In this document: positions 1-8,064 of the stretch, piece by piece
Layout: the number at the start of each line of letters is the position of its first letter
How positions within the stretch are numbered: the stretch's first letter is position 1
DNA from: Phocaeicola plebeius
Lineage (GTDB): Bacteria; Bacteroidota; Bacteroidia; Bacteroidales; Bacteroidaceae
NCBI GenBank assembly: GCA_004558305.1
Contig: SFDG01000008.1
Coordinates: 1-44,174 of the forward strand
Length of the DNA: 44,174 nt
Reading direction: 5' to 3'
The notes under the pieces: generated by a model
Told to the model about the DNA's origin: nothing
Databases searched by the model: none
The model's input: only the letters and a program-made list of their open reading frames with translations
Position numbers and translations under genes: made by a program

Positions 1-2588
1 TCGGTACGGGTCACATAGTACTGTACCAGACCGGTTTCGGGGTCTACCCCTTCGGCCTTGGGCATATAGAACGAGTTGATGGGTTCGCCCACTTTCTGGA
101 TGAAGGAGCCGCTGATAATCTGGTCTGATCCGTTGTCGCTCAAGTGCGTAATCTTGTTCTTGAAGGTACTGAGGATAAGCGAGGAGTTCCAGGTGAAGCG
201 GTCCAGACGGAAAATATCGCCGCTGATGGTGACATCCAGTCCGGTATTACGCATATCACCGATGTTGTCGTAATAGCCGCTGAATCCGCTGGAGCTGGGC
301 AACGGGCGCAGCAGGAGCAGGTCGGAGGTGTTCTTCACGTAGAACTCGGCCGATACGGAGAGACGGGAGTTGAACATCGAGGCTTCCACACCCACGTTCA
401 AGTTCTTGTTCTTCTCCCACTTCAGCTTGCGGTTCTCTAACGAAGAGAGGAAAGCGCCCGACAGGTTACCGTTCGGGTAGGTCATATCGTAGAGTCCCTG
501 CCAGGGATAGTAGTCGGAATAGCCGTCGGAGTCGAGCAGGTTATCATTTCCTTGCACGCCATAGCTGACTTTAAACGTCAGGTTATTCAGCCAGTTCTCT
601 GTCGGCTTCATGAACGCTTCCTGCGACATACGCCAGGCACCGCCTACCGACCAGAATTTACCCCAGCGACTGTCTGTATAGAAACGAGAAGAACCGTCGG
701 TACGGAAACTGGCCGAGAAATAGTAGCGGTCGTCGAAGTTATAGGAAAGACGGCTCAGCCAGGACTCGATCTTGTAGGTATCCTTGTAGGAGGTGCCGTC
801 TGTAATGGTGGAGGCGTTCGCCAACTCATAGATACCGCTGAAGGGAAAGTTCTGGCGCGATGCATAGAGCTGCTGGTTCTCATAGGAGTAGAACTCATGT
901 CCGGCCAGCACGTCAAGGTTGTGTTTGCCGAAACTGCGGTTGTAGTTCAACAGCTGGTTGAGGGTGAAACTCAGCATCCGTTCGGCGGTACGTGCGCTAG
1001 TACCGTTCACCGTGGCGGAGTTCCCCTCGTTCGGGTTCTGATAGACCAGCCGGTTCATGTTGCGGTAGTCTGCGCCGAGGTTCACCGTGAGCTTGAAGTC
1101 TTTCAGGAAGCCTAGGCTGTCGTTGTTCTTGTCGCCCAGTTCAAAGTAGGCGCGTGAGGTCAGGTTGTCGCTCTTGCGTTCGCGCTTGTCTTCCAGCAGA
1201 GCGGCAATCCAGTTCATGTTGCTCATGGCCGCACGGGTGTCACCATAGTCGAAGGTTTTCTCACCGTTCAGGTAGTTGCCGTTCTCGTCTCGCTGATAGA
1301 CAGGATAGATAGGAGCAACCATGGTCGATGAGTACCAGATATTGTAATAGCCCGAACCGCCCGTCTGCATATACTGCTGGTTGGTGGTGGAGAACTGGGC
1401 GGACAAGGCTCCCTTCAGCCAGTTCTTCAGCTTCGACTCCACGCCCACACGACCGGAGTAGCGCTTGAAGCCCGTATTGATGGCCAGTCCTTTCTCGTTG
1501 AGGTAGCCCAAGGAGAACGTATAAGTAGTACGGTCGTTGCCTCCATTGGCCGAGAACTGGTATTCCTGGCGTATCGGGCAGTCGCGGGTGGCTTCGTCGA
1601 ACCAGTCGTCCTCATACTTCAGGCGGGCGTTGGCGGCAATCTTTCCTGTAGTGGGATCAATCAGCTGCGAGGAGTGGACATTGAACGGATTGTACTGTTC
1701 GCCGCCCAGTTCCTTCATGAAGGAAGCCTGTGTCTGCTGGATGGCATCGGCCTCGCTCATGCCCGATGCATAGATATAGCTGTTCTTCAGAGCCTCGTAG
1801 GCCAGTTCCATGTATTCGGCGGAGTTGACGCGCTCATAGACCGGGAAGGCACGTGAGCTGACTCCCCAAGTGGCTTTCAGATTCATGTTCATGACACCCG
1901 ACTTGCCTCGCTTGGTAGTGATGATGACCACACCGTTGGCTCCACGTGCACCATACAGAGCAGAAGCGGAAGCGTCCTTCAGCACGGACATCGACTCGAT
2001 ATCGGCCGGATTGATGGCGCTGATGTCACCGTCGTAAGGCACACCGTCAAGTACGTAAAGGGGGTCGTTGTTGGCGTTGATGGAGCCAAAGCCACGGATG
2101 ACCAGTTTGGCACCGTCGCCCGGCTGGCCGCCGCCTGAAGTCGTCTGCAAGCCTGCCACGGTTCCGTCCAAGGCTTTTGACACATTGGCGACAGTACGGG
2201 CTTCAATCTTGTCGTTCTTGATGACTTCGGCCGATCCGGTGAACGACGACTTCTTTGCCGTACCATAGGCGACCACCATCACTTCATCGAGTGCTTGCGC
2301 ATCCGACTTCAGAAGTATCTTCATGCCCGGCACCGCCTTCACTTCTTGCGACTGCATGCCGACGAACGACACGACCAAGGTTTTCACTTTGGAAGGAATC
2401 TCCAAGGAGAACCTGCCATCTACATCTGTCACTGTTCCGGTTGTTGTGCCCTTAGCGACAACGGAAGCCCCGATAACGGGTTCGTTGTCCTCAGCAGAAA
2501 TGACCACTCCAGTTATTTTCACATTCTGTGAAAAAACAAGATTGACAACTGCAAACATGCACAACAACAATAATCCACATTTTTTCAT
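1..2588 (-). CDS. SusC-type TonB-dependent outer-membrane transporter (3' end cut off by window edge)
   Basis: About 862 codons are visible, reading from an ATG at 2586-2588; typical family members are about 1000-1100 residues, so the C-terminal barrel strands lie outside the window. Seen in order: a signal peptide (MKKCGLLLLCMFAVVNLVFS), a carboxypeptidase-regulatory-like beta domain (about 23-100, with VIGASVVAKGTT and DVDGRFSLEIP), the segment DEVMVVAYGT that begins the SusC plug, the plug proper (GLQTTSGGGQPGD, then VIRGFGSINANNDPLYVLDG and GANGVVIITTKRGK), and barrel repeats. Family knowledge: these proteins import glycans or peptides across the outer membrane, powered by TonB and usually capped by a SusD lipoprotein. 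SusD would lie beyond position 1, so the substrate cannot be told. No ECF/anti-sigma pair or hybrid two-component gene is adjacent. Confidence 0.97.
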   Translation of the reverse strand, partial: MKKCGLLLLCMFAVVNLVFSQNVKITGVVISAEDNEPVIGASVVAKGTTTGTVTDVDGRFSLEIPSKVKTLVVSFVGMQSQEVKAVPGMKILLKSDAQALDEVMVVAYGTAKKSSFTGSAEVIKNDKIEARTVANVSKALDGTVAGLQTTSGGGQPGDGAKLVIRGFGSINANNDPLYVLDGVPYDGDISAINPADIESMSVLKDASASALYGARGANGVVIITTKRGKSGVMNMNLKATWGVSSRAFPVYERVNSAEYMELAYEALKNSYIYASGMSEADAIQQTQASFMKELGGEQYNPFNVHSSQLIDPTTGKIAANARLKYEDDWFDEATRDCPIRQEYQFSANGGNDRTTYTFSLGYLNEKGLAINTGFKRYSGRVGVESKLKNWLKGALSAQFSTTNQQYMQTGGSGYYNIWYSSTMVAPIYPVYQRDENGNYLNGEKTFDYGDTRAAMSNMNWIAALLEDKRERKSDNLTSRAYFELGDKNNDSLGFLKDFKLTVNLGADYRNMNRLVYQNPNEGNSATVNGTSARTAERMLSFTLNQLLNYNRSFGKHNLDVLAGHEFYSYENQQLYASRQNFPFSGIYELANASTITDGTSYKDTYKIESWLSRLSYNFDDRYYFSASFRTDGSSRFYTDSRWGKFWSVGGAWRMSQEAFMKPTENWLNNLTFKVSYGVQGNDNLLDSDGYSDYYPWQGLYDMTYPNGNLSGAFLSSLENRKLKWEKNKNLNVGVEASMFNSRLSVSAEFYVKNTSDLLLLRPLPSSSGFSGYYDNIGDMRNTGLDVTISGDIFRLDRFTWNSSLILSTFKNKITHLSDNGSDQIISGSFIQKVGEPINSFYMPKAEGVDPETGLVQYYVTRT

Positions 2589-2698
2589 TGCTTCTATAAT
2601 TATTGTTTGTACTTATCCAATATCTCTTTTCATTCTTCTATTATTCGCTGTCTCAGCGTTACAAACTGCAACCTTTTAATTTTTGTTTTTCTGTGTTG

Positions 2699-2728
2699 CA
2701 AAAGTACAATATCGAACAGAACCACAAA
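2699..2728 (-). promoter_or_regulatory. Bacteroidetes-type promoter of the susC gene
   Basis: On the minus strand TACTTTTG (2699-2706) matches the -7 consensus TAnnTTTG, and TTTG (2725-2728) lies 18 nt upstream as the -33 element. This would give a leader of roughly 105 nt before the susC ATG. Confidence 0.65.
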
Positions 2729-2783
2729 ACAAAAATCGCAGAAAATCGAGAATATACCACTAAAAAAGTCGATTATCGTTGTG

Positions 2784-2802
2784 TATATGCAAATTATATG
2801 CA
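2784..2802. repeat. Paired 8-bp direct repeat upstream of the susC promoter, possible operator
   Basis: TATATGCA occurs at 2784-2791 and again at 2795-2802, separated by AAT, so the period is 11 bp. It sits about 55-75 bp upstream of the -33 element of the susC promoter and about 40 bp past the asparaginase stop. Two half-sites one helical turn apart are typical of activator binding sites. The regulator is unknown. Confidence 0.4.
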
Positions 2803-2841
2803 GTTGCCAGAAACGGATGCAGGCTTCAGAGAATGGAAACG

Positions 2842-3843
2842 TCAATGCCGCAATGACTTCCCGATACCCACCTGCCGGCGGACGGCACCCGTACTTCTTT
2901 CTTTATAGAGGTAGCCACGGAACATGCCGCCGCTGTTGAACGGCATGGCAATATTACCGGATTTGTCTACGGCAATCAGTCCGCCGTTGCCGGCTTCCGA
3001 GTTCAGTTCCTGATGGATGATGTAATCGGCAGCCTTTTCCACCGGTTCATTCAGGTACTTGTATCGGGCACAGAGATTATAGGCCACGGCATGACGGATG
3101 AAGTATTCTCCATGTCCGGTGCAGGAGACGGCGCAACTGGCGTTGTCGGCATAAGTGCCAGCCCCGATGACGGGCGAATCGCCGATGCGTCCCCATTTTT
3201 TCTTGAACATTCCTCCCGTACTGGTACCTGCAGTCAGATTCCCTTCCTTGTCCAGGACGACACACCCCACCGTGCCGTTCTTCTTGCTCTCCTGTTTCAG
3301 TTGTTCCACCCATTTCATGGTCTTCGGAGTAGCAAAATACAGGTTGTCGTCCACCATCTCCAAGCCCTGCTCGCGGGCGAACCGTTCAGCGCCTTCGCCT
3401 GCCATCATGACGTGTTCCGACTGGGTCATGACCCGATAGGCGGCATCAATGGGATGCTTCACGTGTTGCAGTCCGGCCACAGCACCTGCCGACAAGTCCT
3501 GGCCGCGCATGATGGAGGCATCCAGTTCGAAGGTGCCCTCCGCTGTGCAAGTGGCCCCTACGCCGGCATTGAACAGCGGGTTCGATTCACAATAGCGAAG
3601 GACAGCCAGCACGGCTTCCTCCCCTTTGCCTCCCCGGTCGAGTACGGCAGCCCCTTGATCCAGTGCCGAATCCAGTGCGGCATAGTATTGGGCCGACAGT
3701 TCAGCATTCTGTTCCAATCCGCCCATGGCACCGGCTCCCCCATGCACGACAATTACATACTCTCTTTTCCCTTGTGCCTGTCCGGTAAAAGTGGCCAACG
3801 ACAGGCAGATCCATCCTAACACAATCAGTTGAATTCTTTTCAT
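2842..3843 (-). CDS. iaaA: Exported isoaspartyl peptidase / plant-type L-asparaginase (Ntn hydrolase)
   Basis: 333 residues with a signal peptide (MKRIQLIVLGWICLSLATFT, then GQAQG), so periplasmic. Family knowledge: the precursor cleaves itself before a threonine that becomes the N-terminal nucleophile, giving alpha and beta subunits that hydrolyse beta-aspartyl dipeptides and asparagine. Seen: VVHGGAGAM at 32-40, FNAGVGATCT at 91-100, the autocleavage site KKNG/TVGCVVLD with Thr191 as nucleophile, TAGTSTGGM (204-212) and GDSPVIGAGTYAD (221-233). Length fits the family. It is divergent from deaD, and a TACTTTTG -7-like box (3869-3876) lies about 25 nt upstream of the ATG, although no -33 match is evident. 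It runs towards susC with 253 nt between them, so co-regulation is possible but not shown. Confidence 0.93.
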   Translation of the reverse strand: MKRIQLIVLGWICLSLATFTGQAQGKREYVIVVHGGAGAMGGLEQNAELSAQYYAALDSALDQGAAVLDRGGKGEEAVLAVLRYCESNPLFNAGVGATCTAEGTFELDASIMRGQDLSAGAVAGLQHVKHPIDAAYRVMTQSEHVMMAGEGAERFAREQGLEMVDDNLYFATPKTMKWVEQLKQESKKNGTVGCVVLDKEGNLTAGTSTGGMFKKKWGRIGDSPVIGAGTYADNASCAVSCTGHGEYFIRHAVAYNLCARYKYLNEPVEKAADYIIHQELNSEAGNGGLIAVDKSGNIAMPFNSGGMFRGYLYKERSTGAVRRQVGIGKSLRH

Positions 3844-3886
3844 TTTGCAATGTATTTAAATTTATGCCCAAAAGTAAGCATAAGTT

Positions 3887-3917
3887 TTTGATTATCCATG
3901 GAGAGTCCGTATCTTTG
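3887..3917 (+). promoter_or_regulatory. Promoter of the DEAD-box helicase gene
   Basis: TTTG (3887-3890), 19 nt, then TATCTTTG (3910-3917): a full match to the Bacteroidetes consensus. The predicted leader is short, about 18 nt. It overlaps the region expected to drive the divergent asparaginase gene. Confidence 0.75.
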
Positions 3918-3941
3918 TACCCGAATTATAGATTGACATAG

Positions 3942-5876
3942 ATGAAGACATTTGAAGAACTTGGCGTTTCCCCTGAAATACGCAAGGCAATTGAAGAAAT
4001 GGGCTATGAGAACCCGATGCCCGTACAAGAAGAAGTTATCCCGTATTTATTAGGCAATGGCAACGATGTAGTGGCACTGGCACAGACCGGTACCGGAAAG
4101 ACGGCTGCCTTCGGCTTGCCGTTGATACAGAAAATCCATGTAGAGGAGTGTGTGCCGCAGGCCCTGATCCTCTGTCCTACCCGTGAATTGTGCCTGCAGA
4201 TAGCAGGTGACTTGAACGACTATTCGAAATACATTACCGACCTGAAGGTATTGCCGGTCTATGGCGGTTCGTCCATCGAAAGCCAGATTCGCAGCCTGAA
4301 GAAGGGTGTACACATTATTGTAGCGACACCGGGCCGACTGATTGATTTGATGGAACGTGGAGTGGCACGGTTGGAAACCATCCGTGATGTTGTGATGGAC
4401 GAAGCGGACGAGATGCTGAACATGGGCTTTACCGACAGTATCAATGCGATTTTGGAGAAAGTGCCTGAAGACCGCAATACGCTGATGTTTTCTGCCACCA
4501 TGAGCAAGGAAATCTCGCGCATTGCCCAGACCTACCTGCACGATGCCAAAGAAATCACCATAGGAACCAAGAACGAGGGGACCAAGAATGTCCATCATGT
4601 CGCCTACATCGTTCATGCCAAGGACAAGTACCTGGCTCTGAAGCGTGTGGTAGATTTCTATCCGCAGATTTATGCAATCATTTTCTGCCGGACGCGCAAG
4701 GAAACCCAGGAGATAGCGGACAAGCTGATCCAGGATGGGTATGATGCCGACTCGTTGCACGGCGAACTGAGCCAGGCACAGCGCGACCTGGTGATGCAGA
4801 AGTTCCGCCAGCGTCACTTGCAGTTGCTGGTGGCCACGGATGTAGCTGCCCGTGGACTGGATGTGAACGACCTGACGCATGTCATCAACTATGGACTGCC
4901 GGACGATACGGAAAGCTATACTCACCGCAGTGGGCGCACAGGACGGGCCGGCAAGACGGGCGTGTCCATCGCCATCATGAACTTGCGCGAAAAAGGCAAG
5001 ATGCGCGAAATCGAACGTATCTTGAACAAGAAATTCAATGTCGGCGAGTTGCCTACAGGTACGGCCATCTGTGAACAACAGCTGATCAAGGTGGTGGACG
5101 ATATTGAGAAGGTAAAGGTGGACGAAGAGGAGATTGAAGCTTTCCTGCCTGCCATTTACCGCAAGTTCGAGTGGCTGAGCAAGGAAGACCTGATCAAACG
5201 CGTGGTGTCAATGGAATTCAACCGTTTCCTGGATTACTACAAGAATGCGCCCGAAATCGAACAGCCGAAAGCCGGTGAAAAAGAGAAAAAGGAACGGAAG
5301 GACAGAGGTACAGACCGTGAAAAGCGGAGCCGTAAGGCAGAGAAAGGCTACACGCGACTGTTTATCAATTTAGGCAAGACCGACGGCATTTTCCCCAACC
5401 AGCTGATTGATCTGGTGAACCGTCACCTGAAGAAGGAGCGCATCGAGATTGGACGCATCGACCTGATGCAGAACTTCTCGTTCTTCGAAGTCATCGAGTC
5501 ACAAGCCCATCAGGTACTCAAGGCACTGAACAAGGTGAATGTGGGTGGCCGCAAGGTAGTGGTGGAAATAGCGGACGAGAACGAAGGGAACAGCGACAAG
5601 TCCGGCAAGAAACGGGAACGCACGGCCGAAGCTCCAGAGAAGCGGAGCAAAGCTGAAGCACCAGTAAAGCGGAGCAAAGCTGAAGTACCGGCTGCTCCTG
5701 CCAAGAAGGCCAAGCCCAGCCGGGAGGAACGGGGCTATACCGCTGCCAGAGGGCCGAAACGCAAGGACGACTGGAAACAGTTTTTCATCCACGACGACTT
5801 CCCGCTGAAAGGTGAAATCCCTGATTTCGGAGAAGAGGGCTGGGCAAAACCTAAAAAAGGCAAGAAAAAGAAATAA
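3942..5876 (+). CDS. deaD: DEAD-box ATP-dependent RNA helicase (CsdA/DeaD type)
   Basis: 644 residues. It unwinds structured RNA in the cytoplasm, in ribosome assembly, mRNA decay or cold adaptation by family knowledge. Seen: Q motif GYENPMPVQ (21-29), Walker A AQTGTGKT (47-54), PTREL (79-83), ATPGR (128-132), DEAD (153-156), SAT (184-186), and in the second RecA lobe VATDVAARGLDV and HRSGRTGRAGK. A DbpA-type RNA-binding domain follows near 466-540 (YTRLFINLGKTDGIFPNQLIDL), then a lysine-rich low-complexity tail. The tail contains a 27-bp tandem repeat encoding EAPxKRSKA. The gene is driven by its own promoter and converges on the phosphatase gene with only 3 nt between the two stop codons. 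Confidence 0.96.
   Translation: MKTFEELGVSPEIRKAIEEMGYENPMPVQEEVIPYLLGNGNDVVALAQTGTGKTAAFGLPLIQKIHVEECVPQALILCPTRELCLQIAGDLNDYSKYITDLKVLPVYGGSSIESQIRSLKKGVHIIVATPGRLIDLMERGVARLETIRDVVMDEADEMLNMGFTDSINAILEKVPEDRNTLMFSATMSKEISRIAQTYLHDAKEITIGTKNEGTKNVHHVAYIVHAKDKYLALKRVVDFYPQIYAIIFCRTRKETQEIADKLIQDGYDADSLHGELSQAQRDLVMQKFRQRHLQLLVATDVAARGLDVNDLTHVINYGLPDDTESYTHRSGRTGRAGKTGVSIAIMNLREKGKMREIERILNKKFNVGELPTGTAICEQQLIKVVDDIEKVKVDEEEIEAFLPAIYRKFEWLSKEDLIKRVVSMEFNRFLDYYKNAPEIEQPKAGEKEKKERKDRGTDREKRSRKAEKGYTRLFINLGKTDGIFPNQLIDLVNRHLKKERIEIGRIDLMQNFSFFEVIESQAHQVLKALNKVNVGGRKVVVEIADENEGNSDKSGKKRERTAEAPEKRSKAEAPVKRSKAEVPAAPAKKAKPSREERGYTAARGPKRKDDWKQFFIHDDFPLKGEIPDFGEEGWAKPKKGKKKK
5628..5690 (+). repeat. 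27-bp tandem repeat inside the helicase tail
   Basis: Two successive 27-nt units (5628-5654 and 5655-5681) plus a partial third. A 19-bp core is identical between units (5640-5658 and 5667-5685). They encode EAPEKRSKA, then EAPVKRSKA, then EVP. The repeat is in frame, so changes in copy number would only lengthen or shorten the basic tail. Confidence 0.8.
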
Positions 5877-5879
5877 CCG

Positions 5880-6695
5880 TCAAGACAGGAACGACACATA
5901 CGCCCGGTCGTCAAATGAGCATTGCCCTTTGTACATCCCTTTCGTACTCTTGTAGGAACGGATGCACAAAGGGTCTTTTTGTAACAGTTCGTGCAGGTAA
6001 CGCTCGGAAGCCGCTAAGGTAGGAAACAAGCGCGGGTACCCGTCGGATGCCAGTACCACCTGCTCGCCGGGAGCGACGGGCAGGATGCGGAGGGCAGACG
6101 GGGGCAGCGGAAAACCGTCGAACACAGCGTAGGCATAGGGAGAGGCCGAAGAAGGGAGATTCTGGAATACAGATTGTTCCACGAGAAACGGACGGATATA
6201 ATCCCGGCCAGTATCATGTTCCAGCAACGCTTCCTGCGAAATGCCTTGCAGCAGTCGGGCTTCAAGGTACACGGAACGCACCTCCGCCAGCAGTGCGTCT
6301 ATCTGTTTGCCGTTGGTGAACGCCCGGCCGCCAATCAAGCATTGACAATCGCCTACCATCCAGACTTCCTTCCGATGACAACTGTACAACACGGCACTGG
6401 CGGTCAGCCGTTGCTCGGGATGTTGGCGCACGCGTTCCCATAAGCTGTTTTCGGTATAGAAACAGGCCATGCGACGGGTAATGGCGGAGACCGCATCCGG
6501 ACCGGTGGCCGACGGCGGAAGAGACTTGACCGCCTCCTCCACCAGCCGCCCGGCCCACTGGCCGGTGGTCATTCCCTCCTTGCGGAAGTCCGACTTCGAG
6601 GTAGCTCCGTCAATGACCCCTATATAATAAGGTGTCACGACGATGCGGTCCTCATTGGCTGCTTCCGAAGATTTTCCCTTCAAAAAGACTTCCAT
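5880..6695 (-). CDS. PP2C-like (PPM family) protein phosphatase, uncharacterised
   Basis: 271 residues from the ATG at 6693-6695. That start is preferred over an upstream in-frame ATG (6789-6791) because it overlaps the stop of the DUF389 gene by one base (TGATG), the pattern of translational coupling; the longer form would add 32 residues overlapping that gene. Seen: NEDR with Asp16, VIDGAT with Asp29-Gly30, MVGDCQC in the position of the GD(S/N) motif, ASDGYPRLF with Asp218, and SFDDRAYV with Asp262-263. These match the metal-binding aspartates of PPM phosphatases, though the overall sequence is distant. No signal peptide or membrane segment is seen, so a cytosolic Ser/Thr phosphatase role is inferred; substrate unknown. 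It is the last gene of the ruvB operon. Confidence 0.7.
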   Translation of the reverse strand: MEVFLKGKSSEAANEDRIVVTPYYIGVIDGATSKSDFRKEGMTTGQWAGRLVEEAVKSLPPSATGPDAVSAITRRMACFYTENSLWERVRQHPEQRLTASAVLYSCHRKEVWMVGDCQCLIGGRAFTNGKQIDALLAEVRSVYLEARLLQGISQEALLEHDTGRDYIRPFLVEQSVFQNLPSSASPYAYAVFDGFPLPPSALRILPVAPGEQVVLASDGYPRLFPTLAASERYLHELLQKDPLCIRSYKSTKGMYKGQCSFDDRAYVSFLS

Positions 6696-8062
6696 CACTC
6701 CAGGATGAGTTTCAGTTGATGAGAGGAGACCCTTGCCTGCAGCCATTGCCGCATTTTTTCTTCTTCCGTCTTCGAAGGAACTTTCCGGCAAGCTACGATG
6801 GCAAAGGTCAGGGTGTCTATCCGGTTGCTGTCTACCTCCAATCGCAGACTCCGCGAAATGGAGATGGCGCGGACATTCGGGAAGAGCACCTTCACTTCTT
6901 CGTTCATCTTGCTGTCCATCAGAGATGTACCGCTGAAGAACTGCAGCTCGCGCTGTAAGGAATCTACAACCGATTGCTGTTCAGCCAACTGCTGTTTGCT
7001 GGTCCGGTAGAAATCCTCCATGACCGATGATTTCAGTTCGCTGACATTCAGTTGCGGCACTGCCTGGTTATTGCCTCCCTGGAAAACGACCAGTTCGGTT
7101 TTCGGCAGCTGGTAGTGTTCGGCCATGCGCTGGCGAGCTGTTTCAATCTGTTCCTCCGACACTTCTTTGCCCAACAGCACGACACGGATTTCCCGTTTTT
7201 TATAGGAGATTTCGCGGCTGAGAATCTGTGAATCGGCGAACTGCAGTTCGTGGGTGACAAAACTGTTGGCCTCCGATTGGTAGAACGTTTCCTTTACGAT
7301 ACCATACGTGAGGTAGACCGCCGGACACATCGTCCCGATGGTAATCCATACGATATAGCGGCGCACCAGTTTTTCTCGGGCCTTGTCGACGAACTGCTTG
7401 CGCTGGAAATGCATCACCCGCACGCCGATGAACGTGGCGAGACTGATGAACACGGAATTGATGAAATACAGGTAGAACGCTCCCAGAAAATAAAGCAGGT
7501 TACCCGTGGCCAGTCCGAATCCGGCGGTACAGAGCGGCGGCATCAATGCCGTGGCAATGGCGACTCCCGGAATGACATTCCCTTTCTCTTTGGTTGCCAG
7601 GGCGACAATGCCGGCCAGTCCGCCTACCAGGGCGATGAAGACATCATAGATGGTAGGAGATGTACGTGCCAGCAGTTCCGACTGTACTTCGTCCAAGGGA
7701 GTGAAGGCAAAATAGACTGTGGCGGTGGTCACGCTGAACAGGGTAGCGATGAAATAGCTCTTGAGCGAACGCTTCATCAATTCAAAGTCGTTCAGGCCGA
7801 TGGCCAGTCCTACACCCATGATAGGTCCCATCAGGGGAGATATCAGCATGGCACCGATGATGACGGCAGTGGAGTTGACATTCAGGCCGAGCGAAGCAAT
7901 AAAAGTAGCAAAAATGAGCACCCACAAGTTGGTGCCTTTGAATTCTACCCCTCCCCGGATGGAGTCGACGGTCACTTGCTCGTCCTCTTTGCTGCGTTTC
8001 AGGTCGAGGTATTCGTTGAAAAACTTCTTCAACTGCGATTTTTTAAGAGAATCTGTAGACAT
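6695..8062 (-). CDS. DUF389 / TIGR00341 family integral membrane protein
   Basis: 455 residues. After a charged N-terminus (1-45) come about six hydrophobic helices between roughly 47 and 250, including the family-typical ASLGLNVNSTAVIIGAMLIS, PLMGPIMGVGLAIG and the ATALMPPLCTAGFG segment. A soluble C-terminal half (about 260-455) follows, with a coiled-coil-like stretch (TSKQQLAEQQSVVDSLQREL). DUF389 proteins have no agreed biochemical function; transport or sensing is only guessed. The start lies 2 nt after the flippase stop, and its own stop overlaps the phosphatase start by one base, so the two are probably translated together. Confidence 0.88.
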   Translation of the reverse strand: MSTDSLKKSQLKKFFNEYLDLKRSKEDEQVTVDSIRGGVEFKGTNLWVLIFATFIASLGLNVNSTAVIIGAMLISPLMGPIMGVGLAIGLNDFELMKRSLKSYFIATLFSVTTATVYFAFTPLDEVQSELLARTSPTIYDVFIALVGGLAGIVALATKEKGNVIPGVAIATALMPPLCTAGFGLATGNLLYFLGAFYLYFINSVFISLATFIGVRVMHFQRKQFVDKAREKLVRRYIVWITIGTMCPAVYLTYGIVKETFYQSEANSFVTHELQFADSQILSREISYKKREIRVVLLGKEVSEEQIETARQRMAEHYQLPKTELVVFQGGNNQAVPQLNVSELKSSVMEDFYRTSKQQLAEQQSVVDSLQRELQFFSGTSLMDSKMNEEVKVLFPNVRAISISRSLRLEVDSNRIDTLTFAIVACRKVPSKTEEEKMRQWLQARVSSHQLKLILE

Positions 8063-8064
8063 AG

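Noticed and set aside
6696..6791. N-terminal 32-residue extension of the PP2C-like protein
   Set aside because: It would overlap the DUF389 gene by 97 nt; the TGATG-coupled start at 6695 places the conserved NED motif at a sensible position.
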